Assembly (NCBI GenBank): GCA_024207135.1
Contig: CP042428.1
Location: 186,001-250,000, forward strand
Direction: 5' to 3'
DNA from: Arthrobacter sp. C2
GTDB lineage: Bacteria; Actinomycetota; Actinomycetes; Actinomycetales; Micrococcaceae
DNA length: 64,000 nt
Each line of letters begins with the position of its first letter. Within the stretch, counting starts at the first letter, position 1. Both the position numbers and the translations under genes were made by a program. Below are positions 46,801 through 54,656 of the stretch, one piece after another. The notes beneath the pieces are model-generated. The model was not told where the DNA came from. It saw only the letters and a list, made by a program, of their open reading frames with translations, and searched no databases.

Positions 46801-47416
46801 CGACATGCTGGGCCTGTATGTCTCGGACCACCCGCTCAAGGGACTGGGCGGGCTGCTGGCCCAAAACGCCGACATGTCCGTCACCCAGGTGCTCTCCGAC
46901 GACGGGCCGCAGGACGGGCACACCGTCACCATCTGCGGCATGATCACCTCGCTGCAGCGCCGCATCGCCAAGAAGTCCGGCAACCCGTACGCGCGCTGCG
47001 AGATCGAGGACCTCTCCGGGTCCATGGAAACCATGTTCTTCGGCAACGCCTACGCCCCGATCGCCAACGTGCTGGCCGAGGACCTGATCGTGGTGGTCAA
47101 GGGCCGGGTGCAGAAACGCGACGACGGCTCCATCACGCTCAACGCCCAGGAGCTCACGGTCCCGGAAATCAGCGAGGACGGCGAGGGCGGGCCGGTGGTC
47201 ATTTCCATGGCCAACCACAAGGCCACCGAGGAAGTCATCTCCGCCCTCGGCGACGTGCTGCGCGTGCACCAGGGCACCACCGAGGTGCGGGTGAAGCTGC
47301 ACAGCACCCGCGGGACCTCGCTGGTGCGCCTGGGCATGGAATACCGGGTCAACCCGAACTCCGCGCTCTTCGGGGACCTCAAGGTGCTGCTGGGCCCCAC
47401 CTGCCTGGACGGCTAG
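43850..47416 (+). CDS. dnaE: DNA polymerase III alpha subunit (replicative, DnaE1 type)
   Basis: 1188 residues. The N-terminal PHP domain (FVHLHTHTEYSMLDGA) keeps the metal-binding His residues that give DnaE1 proofreading in actinobacteria. The C-family polymerase palm contains PDFDVDFDD with catalytic D427 and D429. The fingers, the beta-binding and helix-hairpin-helix domains and a C-terminal OB fold (HTVTICGMITSLQRR) follow. It copies the chromosome. GTG 43850 is supported by family alignment and by a -10 hexamer directly upstream, implying translation of a leaderless message. The gene stands alone and converges with an SRPBCC gene 42 bases downstream. Confidence 0.97.
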   Translation: MASSNRDGFVHLHTHTEYSMLDGAARLTELFEETNRLGMTALATTDHGYLFGAFDFWSKATAAGVKPIIGIEAYVTPGTARDDKTRVKWRTDESQRRDDVSGGGLYTHMTLLSYNNTGMKNLFKASSIASLDSVFGKYPRLDRDLLNTYHEGIIATTGCPSGEVQTKLRLGQYNEAKAAAAEFQDLFGKENYFCEFMDHGLDIERRVTQDLLRLAKELNIPRLATNDLHYTHEHDAPAHEALLAINSGSTLDEPTYDQGGSRFAFSGSGYYLKSPAEMRHLFREMPDACDNTLLIAERAEVSFDTSANYMPRFPCPPGEDETSWLIKEVDAGLHYRYPNGIPDDVRRQADYELDVIIKMGFPGYFLVVADFINWSKDNGIRVGPGRGSGAGSMVAYAMRITDLDPLHHGLIFERFLNPERVSMPDFDVDFDDRRRSEVIRYVTEKYGDERVSMIVTYGSIKTKQALKDSSRVLGYPFSMGEQLTKALPPAVMAKDIPLNDIEDPKSKRYSEAGDFRQLVATDPEAARVFETAKGLEGLKRQWGVHAAGVIMSSDPIIDVIPIMRRIQDGQVITQFDYPTCEGLGLIKMDFLGLRNLTIISDALENMKANQGVDLDLERLELDDAGAYELMARGDTLGVFQLDGGPMRSLLKLMRPDNFEDISAVLALYRPGPMGANSHNNYALRKNKLQEETPIHPTLLEPLREILGTTYGLIVYQEQVMSIAQKLAGFSLGQADILRRAMGKKKKSELDKQFAGFSQGMIDNGYSMEAVKALWDILLPFSDYAFNKAHSAAYGVISYWTAYLKAHYPSEYMAALLTSVADDKDKTAMYLNECRHMGITVLAPDVNESALNFTPVGTDIRFGMGAIRNVGANVVNALVEARAEKGNFENFADFLQKVPAVVCNKRTIESLIKAGAFDSMGHARRALVAIHEEAVDSVIAVKRNEAANQFDLFSAFDDPTAAAGMTVAVPDLPDWEKKDKLAFERDMLGLYVSDHPLKGLGGLLAQNADMSVTQVLSDDGPQDGHTVTICGMITSLQRRIAKKSGNPYARCEIEDLSGSMETMFFGNAYAPIANVLAEDLIVVVKGRVQKRDDGSITLNAQELTVPEISEDGEGGPVVISMANHKATEEVISALGDVLRVHQGTTEVRVKLHSTRGTSLVRLGMEYRVNPNSALFGDLKVLLGPTCLDG

Positions 47417-47458
47417 GGCCCTGGTCCCCGCTGCGCCGCGGCCGCGGCACCGGCGCGG

Positions 47459-47962
47459 CTACTGCTGCCCGGGCGCCGGGGCGTAGGCGTCGGCCAGCGC
47501 GGGATAGAATTCGTCCCACGCCACCTCGTCCGGGTCTTCCCCCAGGGTGTGGGCGATAGCCCGTTGCATGTAGTATTCCCAGCCCGGCCCCATGTTCCGC
47601 GGGTCGTCCGCATCACCGAGCACCTGGTGGAATTCCAGCTCGCACCCGCCGGCGGCCGGCCGGATGACCAGGCCCATGCCCCAGCCGCCGAACTTGCTGG
47701 TCGTGGTGTACTCGAGTTCGTGCGGCGCCCGGCACCGGGTGATGTCCAATTCCTCGGGATCCGATTCCTGCCCGCCCTCGAGCATGGAGAAGGTGCGCTT
47801 GCCGGTGGCCTCGTCGGTGCGCAGCACCCCGATCCACCCGGCCAGGGCGGTGGCGTCAGTGAAGGTTTCCCAAAGCCGCTGCGGAGTTACCTCCACGGAG
47901 CGGGTGATGACGATCCGGGACTTGCCCTCGTGCAATTGTGTCGATCCGTTTGCCTCGCGCAT
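47459..47962 (-). CDS. SRPBCC (AHSA1-like START) domain protein
   Basis: 167 residues from ATG 47962 (AAAGGAAA upstream). The fold signature of AHSA1/START-type proteins is visible: RIVITRSVEVTPQRLWETFTDATALAGWIGVL at the start, then strands with FSMLEGG and LEYTTTSKF, and a C-terminal long helix (WEYYMQRAIAHTLGE). Such proteins bind hydrophobic ligands or act as co-chaperone-like factors; no substrate can be inferred. TAGGCT at 48011-48006 on the minus strand may be its -10. It is convergent with dnaE and divergent from hisD. Confidence 0.82.
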   Translation of the reverse strand: MREANGSTQLHEGKSRIVITRSVEVTPQRLWETFTDATALAGWIGVLRTDEATGKRTFSMLEGGQESDPEELDITRCRAPHELEYTTTSKFGGWGMGLVIRPAAGGCELEFHQVLGDADDPRNMGPGWEYYMQRAIAHTLGEDPDEVAWDEFYPALADAYAPAPGQQ

Positions 47963-48118
47963 GGTGAATTGTTTCCTTTGCCCATCGATGGTTTGGTCCT
48001 GGAAGAAGCCTAGGCCACCGGGCACGGCGGCGGACAGGAACATGGGCCCGGTGGCACCGGGATTACGACGCCGGAGTCCTCTGCGGCCTCGGCTGCCGCA
48101 CCCGGGCCCGGCTCGCGA

Positions 48119-48124
48119 TAAACT
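48119..48124 (+). promoter_or_regulatory. -10 element of a probable leaderless hisD promoter
   Basis: TAAACT ends 6 bases before GTG 48131 (3 before ATG 48128). By the spacing seen at other genes here, transcription would begin at or next to GTG 48131. Confidence 0.45.
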
Positions 48125-48127
48125 GGC

Positions 48128-49489
48128 ATGGTGACTTCCAACGTACGCCCCCAGACCTTTTCCGCGCTCCAGGACCTCGACCTGCGAGGTGCCGCCCTGG
48201 ACCATGCCAGCCTCAAGGCGGTGCTGCCGCGCCCGGAACTGAACTTCGCCACCGCGGCAGAAGCGGTCGAATCGATCATCCGCCGCGTGCGCACCGACGG
48301 ATTCTCCGCGCTGTCCGAGCTGGCCGAGCAGTTCGACGGCGTGCAGCAGGACCACACCCGGGTCCCGGCAGACGCCATGGAACGGGCGCTGGCGGAGCTT
48401 GACCCCGAGGTGCGGGCGGGCCTGGAGGAATCCATCGCCCGGGCCCGCGTCTTTGCCGCGGCCCAGGTGCCCGGCGAGACCCGCGTCGAATACGGCGCCG
48501 GTGCCGCCGTCACCCAGCGCTGGGTCCCGGTGCGCCGGGTGGGCCTGTACGTCCCGGGCGGGCTGGCCGTGTACCCCAGCTCGGTGATCATGAACGCGGT
48601 GCCGGCCCTGGCCGCTGGCGTCGGCTCCCTGGCCATCGCCTCGCCCCCGCAGAAGGAGTTCGGCGGGCTGCCCCACCCCGTGATCCTGGCCGCCGCCCAG
48701 TTGCTGGGCGTCGGCGAGGTCCACGCCATCGGCGGGGCCCAGGCCATTGCCGCCTTCGCCTACGGCGTCCCGGCCGGCGCTGAAATGGACCCGGCGCTGG
48801 CCATCGAGCCCGTGGACGTGGTCACGGGTCCCGGGAACCTCTTCGTGGCCACCGCCAAGCGCCTGGTCAAGGGCGTGGTCGGCATCGACGCCGAGGCCGG
48901 GCCCACCGAGATCGCCATCCTTGCCGACGCCACGGCGAACCCCGCCTTCATCGCCGCCGACATGGTCTCGCAGGCCGAGCACGACCCCAACGCCGCCGCG
49001 GTGCTGGTCACCGATTCCCCGGCGCTTGCCGAGGCGGTGCGCGAGGCGCTGGAAAACCAGTGCGCCACCACGAAGCACTCCGAGCGGGTGCGCATCGCGC
49101 TGGGCGGGAACCAGTCGGCGATCATCCTGGTCGACGACGTCGCCGCCGGGATCGCCGTGTGCAACGTGTACGCCGCCGAGCACCTGGAAATCCACACGGC
49201 CGACGCGGCAGCCGACGCCGCGAGGATCACCGCGGCGGGTGCCGTGTTCGTCGGGCCCAACGCCCCGGTGAGCCTGGGGGACTACTGCGCCGGCTCCAAC
49301 CACGTCCTGCCGACCAGCGGCACCGCGGCCTTCGCCTCGGGGTTGAACGTGAACACCTTCCTGAAGGCCATCCAGGTCATCGACTACGACCGTGCCGCCC
49401 TGGCCACGGTGGCACCGCACGTGATCGCGCTGGCCAACGCCGAGGACCTGCCGGCCCACGGGGACGCGGTGGCCATCCGCTTCCCGTGA
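48128..49489 (+). CDS. hisD: Histidinol dehydrogenase
   Basis: 453 residues from ATG 48128; GTG 48131 ([10 protein letters not shown]) is equally possible. Family motifs include [35 protein letters not shown], the zinc and active-site segment [13 protein letters not shown], and [12 protein letters not shown]. It carries out the last two oxidations of histidine synthesis with NAD. Unusually compared with hisDCB operons, no other his gene follows: nrdR is next, 150 bases on. The promoter layout suggests a leaderless single-gene transcript. Confidence 0.96.
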   Translation: MVTSNVRPQTFSALQDLDLRGAALDHASLKAVLPRPELNFATAAEAVESIIRRVRTDGFSALSELAEQFDGVQQDHTRVPADAMERALAELDPEVRAGLEESIARARVFAAAQVPGETRVEYGAGAAVTQRWVPVRRVGLYVPGGLAVYPSSVIMNAVPALAAGVGSLAIASPPQKEFGGLPHPVILAAAQLLGVGEVHAIGGAQAIAAFAYGVPAGAEMDPALAIEPVDVVTGPGNLFVATAKRLVKGVVGIDAEAGPTEIAILADATANPAFIAADMVSQAEHDPNAAAVLVTDSPALAEAVREALENQCATTKHSERVRIALGGNQSAIILVDDVAAGIAVCNVYAAEHLEIHTADAAADAARITAAGAVFVGPNAPVSLGDYCAGSNHVLPTSGTAAFASGLNVNTFLKAIQVIDYDRAALATVAPHVIALANAEDLPAHGDAVAIRFP

Positions 49490-49535
49490 GGCGCCCGGGG
49501 CAACCCGGCCGCAATGGTGCCTGATTGTGAGTACG

Positions 49536-49583
49536 ACCACAACATGTGGTAATCACATTGTTGTGATTAGGCTATATATGGCC
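49536..49583 (+). promoter_or_regulatory. nrdR operator/promoter region with two inverted repeats and an ATATAT core
   Basis: IR1 ACCACAACATGTGGT (49536-49550) and IR2 ATCACATTGTTGTGAT (49552-49567) are both perfect and separated by one base. They are followed by TAGGCT (49568-49573) and CTATATATGG (49572-49581), the latter resembling the core of an NrdR box and also usable as a -10. Autoregulation or nucleotide-pool control is inferred. Confidence 0.5.
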
Positions 49584-49639
49584 CTAAACTGATCCCGGGC
49601 ACGTATGTGCCCGGCAAAAAGACCCGAGAAAGGGGTGCC

Positions 49640-50128
49640 ATGTACTGTCCCTATTGCAGGCACACCGATTCGCGCGTCGTGGACAGCCGGCTGACCGACG
49701 ACGGCACCGCGATCCGCCGCCGCCGGCAGTGCGCCGCCTGCGGACGCCGGTTCAGCACCGCCGAGACCACCAGCCTGAACGTGCTCAAGCGTTCCGGGGT
49801 GGCCGAGCCGTTCAGCCGCGCGAAGGTCATCAACGGCGTGCGCAAGGCCTGCCAGGGCCGGCCCGTCACGGACGACGACCTGGCCATGCTGGCCCAGGAG
49901 GTCGAGGAAGCGGTGCGCTCCAGCGGAGCGGCGGAAATCAACGCCCGCGAGGTCGGGCTGGCAATCCTTGCCCCGCTGCAGCGCCTCGACGAGGTGGCCT
50001 ACCTGCGCTTTGCCAGCGTCTACCAGGACTTCAAGTCGCTCGAGGACTTCGAGCTGGCCATCGCCAAGCTGCGGGCCGAACGCGAGACCCGGCCGGTGGG
50101 GCACCAGCGCCCGCTCGGCGCCCGCTAG
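49640..50128 (+). CDS. nrdR: Ribonucleotide reductase repressor NrdR
   Basis: 162 residues from ATG 49640 (AAAGGGG upstream). The N-terminal zinc ribbon has C3, C6, C31 and C34 with the [13 protein letters not shown] segment that contacts DNA. The ATP-cone domain ([24 protein letters not shown], then ADINAREVG-like and ASVYQDF) follows. With dATP bound it represses ribonucleotide reductase operons through NrdR boxes. No nrd genes are in the window. Its upstream region holds several inverted repeats, listed separately. Confidence 0.96.
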   Translation: MYCPYCRHTDSRVVDSRLTDDGTAIRRRRQCAACGRRFSTAETTSLNVLKRSGVAEPFSRAKVINGVRKACQGRPVTDDDLAMLAQEVEEAVRSSGAAEINAREVGLAILAPLQRLDEVAYLRFASVYQDFKSLEDFELAIAKLRAERETRPVGHQRPLGAR

Positions 50129-50165
50129 GACGGAAGGCCCGCAGGGGCCCGTGGCATCAACCGCA

Positions 50166-50236
50166 AACGGCGGGCCGCCTGGCCATTCCCTCCACCGAAA
50201 CGTGAATGGGGATGGCAGGGGGCCCGCCGTTGTTTT
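50166..50236. terminator. Bidirectional terminator between nrdR and ppgK
   Basis: AACGGCGGGCC (50166-50176) pairs exactly with GGCCCGCCGTT (50221-50231); inner segments around CCATTCCC and GGGATGG pair further. TGTTTTTG follows on the plus strand. Confidence 0.75.
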
Positions 50237-50250
50237 TGCGCCCGTAAGGT

Positions 50251-51033
50251 CTAGGACAGCGCCGACTGCAATGCCGCACCGACGATCCCGGCATTGTTCT
50301 TGGACTTCGCCGTGGTGATCGGGGTGGCGATCGAAAGCTGCGGCAGGTAGTCGTCGGCGCGCTTGGAGATCCCGCCGCCGATGATGAACAGGGTGGGGGA
50401 GAAGAGGAACTCCACGTGGGAGAAGAAACGCTGCAGGCGCACCGCGTACTCGTCCCAGGACAAGCCCTCGCGCTCGCGGGCCGACGCCGAGGCGCGGGCC
50501 TCGGCGATGACCGCGTCGATCTCCAGGTGCCCGAGTTCCACGTTGGGAACCAGAACGCCGTTGTGGATCAGGGCCGAGCCGATGCCCGTGCCCAGGGTGA
50601 TGACCAGCACCGTCCCGTCGACACCGGCGCCCGCACCGAAGTGCACCTCGGCCAGTCCGGCGGCGTCGGCGTCGTTCATGACATGGACCGGGCGCCCCAG
50701 CTGCTCGGTGAACAGCGCATCGACGTCCGTGCCGATCCACGACTGGTCCACGTTGGCCGCCGAGCGCGCCACGCCGCGGTGGATGATCGCCGGGAAGGTG
50801 ACGCCCACCGGGGTCCCGGCGCCGGGGGCATCCCCGCGGGCATCGAGCTCGGCCACGATCTTGGCAACGACCTCGGCCACCGCGGCCGGGGTGGCGGGCT
50901 GCGGGGTATCGATGCGGACGCGTTCGCCGACCAGCTTCCCGATCGAGAGGTCGACGATGCCGCCCTTGATGCCGGTGCCACCGATGTCGATGCCGATGGC
51001 CAGGGGAGTCGGGGTGGAGGCGCTGTGTGTCAT
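50251..51033 (-). CDS. ppgK: Polyphosphate glucokinase (ROK family)
   Basis: 260 residues. The N-terminal phosphate-binding loop [13 protein letters not shown], the catalytic region [13 protein letters not shown], the second phosphate loop [12 protein letters not shown], and [14 protein letters not shown] are those of PpgK/strictly polyphosphate-dependent glucokinases of actinobacteria, including the Arthrobacter polyphosphate glucomannokinase. It phosphorylates glucose using polyphosphate and/or ATP in the cytosol. The start [11 protein letters not shown] has few alternatives. It is downstream of map on the same strand (54-base gap), perhaps one transcript. Confidence 0.93.
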   Translation of the reverse strand: MTHSASTPTPLAIGIDIGGTGIKGGIVDLSIGKLVGERVRIDTPQPATPAAVAEVVAKIVAELDARGDAPGAGTPVGVTFPAIIHRGVARSAANVDQSWIGTDVDALFTEQLGRPVHVMNDADAAGLAEVHFGAGAGVDGTVLVITLGTGIGSALIHNGVLVPNVELGHLEIDAVIAEARASASAREREGLSWDEYAVRLQRFFSHVEFLFSPTLFIIGGGISKRADDYLPQLSIATPITTAKSKNNAGIVGAALQSALS

Positions 51034-51087
51034 GCGGTGGGGTTTCCTTCTCGAACGGGTTCTTGACGGGGCGGGTGGTGACCTGCG

Positions 51088-51963
51088 CTAGGGCAGGGTC
51101 AGGATTTCGGCGCCGTCCTCGTTGACGAGCAAGGTGTGTTCAAATTGTGCGGTCCGCTTGCGGTCCTTGGTGGTGGCGGTCCAGCCGTCGTCCCACATGT
51201 CCCACTCGATGGTGCCGAGGGTGAGCATGGGTTCGATGGTGAACGTCATGCCCTCTTCGATGAGCTGGCTGTAGGCCGGTGCGGCATCGTAGTGCGGGAT
51301 GATCAAGCCGGTATGGAAGGATTCTGCCACGCCGTGGCCGGTGAAGTCCCGCACCACGCCATAGCCGAAGCGTTTTGCGTAGGCGGAGATGGTGCGGCCG
51401 ATGACGTTGATCTCCCGGCCCGGCATGACCGACTTGATGGCCCGGCGCAGGGATTCCTCGGTGCGCTCGACCAGCAGCCGGGATTCCTCGTCAACGTCCC
51501 CGGCCAGGAACGTGGCATTGGTGTCGCCGTGGACCCCACCGATGAACGCGGTGATGTCGATGTTCACGATGTCCCCGTCCTGCACCACGGTGGTGTCCGG
51601 GATGCCGTGGCAGATGACCTCGTTGATCGAGGCGCACAATGACTTGGTGAAGCCGCGGTACCCCAGGGTCGAGGGGTAGGCCTTGTGGTCCAGCAGGAAC
51701 TCGTGCCCGATCCTGTCCAGCTCGTCGGTGGTGACACCCGGGACGATGGCACGGCCGACCTCGGCCAGTGCCTGGGCCGCGATCTTGGAGGCCACGCGCA
51801 TCTTGGCGATGATCTCCGGGGAGCGGACTTCCGGGGCATCGGACTTTCGCGGTGCGGGGCGCCCGACGTATTCGGGGCGGGGGATCGAGGCGGGGACGGT
51901 GCGTTGCGGAGTGGGGGTCCCTGGAACCAGGGAACCAATGGGCGCGGTTGAAGCTAAAGGCAT
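51088..51963 (-). CDS. map: Methionine aminopeptidase, type 1c
   Basis: 291 residues from ATG 51963; an ATG at 51972 lies inside the -10 hexamer. The ~40-residue N-terminal extension with [11 protein letters not shown] and [11 protein letters not shown] is the Pro-rich tail of type 1c enzymes. Metal and active-site residues: H119, D136, D147, H210, E244 and E275. It removes the initiator methionine from nascent proteins. The transcript appears leaderless. The convergent/divergent neighbours (ppgK, SPOR-like) show no obvious functional tie; the map-panB-glnA neighbourhood is common in Micrococcaceae. Confidence 0.95.
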   Translation of the reverse strand: MPLASTAPIGSLVPGTPTPQRTVPASIPRPEYVGRPAPRKSDAPEVRSPEIIAKMRVASKIAAQALAEVGRAIVPGVTTDELDRIGHEFLLDHKAYPSTLGYRGFTKSLCASINEVICHGIPDTTVVQDGDIVNIDITAFIGGVHGDTNATFLAGDVDEESRLLVERTEESLRRAIKSVMPGREINVIGRTISAYAKRFGYGVVRDFTGHGVAESFHTGLIIPHYDAAPAYSQLIEEGMTFTIEPMLTLGTIEWDMWDDGWTATTKDRKRTAQFEHTLLVNEDGAEILTLP

Positions 51964-51970
51964 GGTTTCC

Positions 51971-51976
51971 ATTCTA
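51971..51976 (-). promoter_or_regulatory. -10 element of a probable leaderless map promoter
   Basis: On the minus strand TAGAAT (51976-51971) ends 7 bases before ATG 51963. Confidence 0.5.
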
Positions 51977-52098
51977 GCGGTGTGACGGGACCCCAAGCCA
52001 CGGCGCATTTACGTTTCGCACGGCGCTGCGCGGCCTCCCGGCGGTAGGGTGGTGGCATACCGAGTCACGATGCAGGAACGAAAGGTGGGTCAGTCCCG

Positions 52099-52293
52099 AT
52101 GAGTGGAGCATTGCCCGGCGAGGGCGAATTCTGGTTCAACATCACCACAGGCCAGGTGGAGTCCGGTCCGCAGGGGGATTGGTCTAAGCTCCTGGGCCCC
52201 TACAAGTCGCGGGCCGAGGCCGAACTTGCCATGAGCAAGGTGCGCGAACGCAACGAACAGTGGGACGAGGCCGACGAGGAAGACGAAGAGTAG
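52099..52293 (+). CDS. Small SPOR-like acidic protein
   Basis: 64 residues. The pattern EFWFNITTGQVESGPQGDWSKLLGPYKSRAEAELAMSK is common among short actinobacterial proteins annotated as SPOR-domain containing; the final 20 residues are very acidic (EQWDEADEEDEE). With no membrane segment, its role is unknown; it may bind protein or nucleotide partners rather than glycan. AAAGGTGGG upstream serves as ribosome binding site with a rather long spacer. It converges with panB 22 bases away. Confidence 0.75.
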   Translation: MSGALPGEGEFWFNITTGQVESGPQGDWSKLLGPYKSRAEAELAMSKVRERNEQWDEADEEDEE

Positions 52294-52315
52294 GGAAGGG
52301 AGCGGGCGGGCCCCG

Positions 52316-53170
52316 CTACTGCCCGAACTCGTGTTCCGGTCCCGGGAAGACGCCGCCGAGGACCTCGTCGTGGTATGCGGCGGCGGCACCTGCCACCACC
52401 GAGCGCAGGTCCGCGTACTTCTTCACGAAGCGGGCGCCCTTGCCCGCGCCGAGCCCGAGCATGTCCTGCCACACCAGCACCTGCCCGGTCGTGGCGCCGC
52501 CGGCACCGATGCCCACGGTGGGAACGTGCAGGGACGCATCGACCCGGGCTGCGGTTTCGGTGGGAACCATTTCCATCAGCACGGCAAACGCGCCGGCGGC
52601 CTCCAGCGCCTGGGCGTCGGCAACCATCGCGTCGGCCGCATCGCCGCGGCCCTGCACCCGGTAGCCGCCCAGGGCATGTTCGGACTGCGGGGTGAAGCCG
52701 ATGTGCGCCATCACCGGCACGCCGGCGGCGACCAGCGCCCGCACGTGCGGGACGAAATACGCCCCGCCCTCGAGCTTGACCGCCTGGACCCCGCCCTCCT
52801 TCATCAGCTTCACCGCCGAGGCCACGGCCTGTTCGGGCGACACCTCGTAGGAACCGAACGGAAGGTCGCACACCACCAGGGCGCGCTTGGCCCCGGAAAC
52901 CACCGACTTGGCGAAGACAACCATGTCGTCAAGGGTGATCGGCAACGTGGAGGAGTATCCCATCACGGTGTTTGCCGCCGAGTCGCCCACCAGCAGCACC
53001 TCGATGCCGGCGGAATCGAAGATGGAAGCCATCATGGTGTCGTAGGCGGTGAGCATCGCGAACTTCGCACCCTGGACCTTGGCCGACTGCAGGTGGTGCA
53101 GCCGGATGCGGGCGGTGGATGCAGGTCCGGGGGAGGCTGGATTTGCTGGTGTGGAAGGATGAGCACTCAT
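52316..53170 (-). CDS. panB: 3-methyl-2-oxobutanoate hydroxymethyltransferase
   Basis: 284 residues from ATG 53170 (MSAHPSTP). Family motifs: FAMLTAYDTMMASIFD, LLVGDSAANTVMGY, EGGAYFVPHVRALVAAGVPVMAHIGFTPQ, and VPTVGIGAGGATTGQVLV; Mg-binding Asp residues are in GDS and CDLPF. It makes ketopantoate for pantothenate/CoA using methylene-tetrahydrofolate. A -10 hexamer 7 bases before the ATG indicates a leaderless message, which also argues against the longer open frame starting at 53218. It is divergent from glnA2. Confidence 0.96.
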   Translation of the reverse strand: MSAHPSTPANPASPGPASTARIRLHHLQSAKVQGAKFAMLTAYDTMMASIFDSAGIEVLLVGDSAANTVMGYSSTLPITLDDMVVFAKSVVSGAKRALVVCDLPFGSYEVSPEQAVASAVKLMKEGGVQAVKLEGGAYFVPHVRALVAAGVPVMAHIGFTPQSEHALGGYRVQGRGDAADAMVADAQALEAAGAFAVLMEMVPTETAARVDASLHVPTVGIGAGGATTGQVLVWQDMLGLGAGKGARFVKKYADLRSVVAGAAAAYHDEVLGGVFPGPEHEFGQ

Positions 53171-53177
53171 GGGCAAG

Positions 53178-53183
53178 AGACTA
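53178..53183 (-). promoter_or_regulatory. -10 element of a probable leaderless panB promoter
   Basis: On the minus strand TAGTCT (53183-53178) ends 7 bases before ATG 53170. Confidence 0.5.
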
Positions 53184-53294
53184 ATGCACATCCAGGTGAA
53201 GCAGTCGTTCCGTGTCATGAACGCAAAAACGTATAAAGTGAATTAGTGGGGGCGGGAACCGCCGCCAGAGAACCCCTTGTGGAAGGAACCCGCC

Positions 53295-54635
53295 GTGGAT
53301 CGCCAGCAGGAATTCGTCCTAAGAACCATTGAAGAACGAGACGTGCGTTTTGTGCGGCTTTGGTTCACGGACGTGGTTGGTTCCATGAAATCCGTGGCGC
53401 TGGCCCCAGCCGAGGTCGAGGGCGCCTTCGAGGAGGGCCTGGGCTTCGACGGCTCCTCCATCGAGGGATTGTCGCGCATCTACGAATCGGACATGCTGCT
53501 GCAGCCGGACCCCTCCACCTTCCAGATCCTGCCGTGGCGCGGCGAGGTCGAGCCGACCTCGCGGATGTTCTGTGACATCCTGACCCCCGACGGGCTGCCG
53601 GCCGCCGCAGACCCGCGCCATGTGCTCAAGCGCCAGCTGGCGGTCGCCTCCGAGATGGGCTTCACCTGCTACACGCACCCGGAAATCGAATTCTATTTGT
53701 TACGCTCCTCCGAGCTGGGCCCCGACGGCTACCCGGTCCCGGTTGACCGGGGCGGTTACTTCGACCACGTCACCGGGGGCGTGGCCCAGGACTTCCGCCG
53801 CACCGCGGTGACGATGCTCGAGGCCGTAGGGATCTCCGTGGAGTTCAGCCACCACGAAAGCGGTCCGGGCCAGAACGAGATCGACCTGCGCTACGCCGAT
53901 GCGCTGCAGACCGCCGACAACGTGATGACCTTCCGCACCGTGATCAAGGAAGTCGCGATCCAGCAGGGCATCTACGCCACCTTCATGCCCAAGCCCTTCT
54001 CGGACGAACCCGGGTCCGGCATGCACACCCACTTCTCCCTCTTCGAGGGCGACACCAACGCGTTCTTCGAGGCCGGGCGGGAATTCCAGCTCTCGGACAC
54101 GGCCCGCCAGTTCATTGCCGGGATCCTGCACCACGCCCCGGAATTCACGGCCGTGACCAACCAGTTCGTGAACTCCTACAAGCGCCTCTGGGGCGGCGGG
54201 GAGGCCCCGAGCCACCGGTCCTGGGGACACAACAACCGTTCGGCGCTGGTCCGCGTCCCGCTGTACAAGCCCGGCAAGGGCCAGAGCGCCCGCGTGGAAT
54301 ACCGCGGCATCGACTCGGCCACCAACCCCTACCTGGCCTACGCCTGCCTGCTGGGCGCCGGGCTGAAGGGCATCCAGGAAGGCTACGAGCTCGAGCCGCA
54401 GGCCGAGGAAGACGTCTGGGGCCTGAGCAGCGCCGAACGCCGCGCCTCCGGGCACGACCCGCTGCCCGGCTCCCTGCACGACGCGATCCGCGCCATGGAG
54501 GAATCCGAGCTGGTCGCCGAGATCCTGGGCGAGCAGGTCTTCACCTCGTTCCTGCGCAACAAGCGCGACGAGTGGGAGGCCTACCGGCAGAACGTCAGCC
54601 CGTTCGAGCTGCGCCGCTACCTCGGGATCCTCTAG
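53295..54635 (+). CDS. glnA2: Glutamine synthetase GlnA2 type (not adenylylated)
   Basis: 446 residues from GTG 53295 (GGAAGGAA upstream), the same length as M. tuberculosis GlnA2. Active-site motifs: LGFDGSSIEG, HPEIEFYLL, GSGMHTHFSL, and NSYKRLWGG. At the position of the adenylylated tyrosine it reads EEDVWGLSS, so Trp replaces Tyr and GlnE cannot modify it. It makes glutamine, or possibly a related gamma-glutamyl product, from glutamate and ammonia. It is followed 21 bases later by glnE and so is probably co-transcribed; TATAAA at 53232-53237 may belong to its promoter. Confidence 0.92.
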   Translation: MDRQQEFVLRTIEERDVRFVRLWFTDVVGSMKSVALAPAEVEGAFEEGLGFDGSSIEGLSRIYESDMLLQPDPSTFQILPWRGEVEPTSRMFCDILTPDGLPAAADPRHVLKRQLAVASEMGFTCYTHPEIEFYLLRSSELGPDGYPVPVDRGGYFDHVTGGVAQDFRRTAVTMLEAVGISVEFSHHESGPGQNEIDLRYADALQTADNVMTFRTVIKEVAIQQGIYATFMPKPFSDEPGSGMHTHFSLFEGDTNAFFEAGREFQLSDTARQFIAGILHHAPEFTAVTNQFVNSYKRLWGGGEAPSHRSWGHNNRSALVRVPLYKPGKGQSARVEYRGIDSATNPYLAYACLLGAGLKGIQEGYELEPQAEEDVWGLSSAERRASGHDPLPGSLHDAIRAMEESELVAEILGEQVFTSFLRNKRDEWEAYRQNVSPFELRRYLGIL

Positions 54636-54656
54636 GCCGGCGGGGGAGCGAATTCC

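Noticed and set aside
44690-47302. An 870-codon open frame antisense to dnaE
   Set aside because: Same reasoning: composition is that of a shadow frame and the dnaE product is unambiguous.
53214-53230. GlnR box upstream of glnA2
   Set aside because: A GTCAT-like half followed by an A-rich stretch is present, but the GaAAc half is one base out of register, so it does not fit the consensus.
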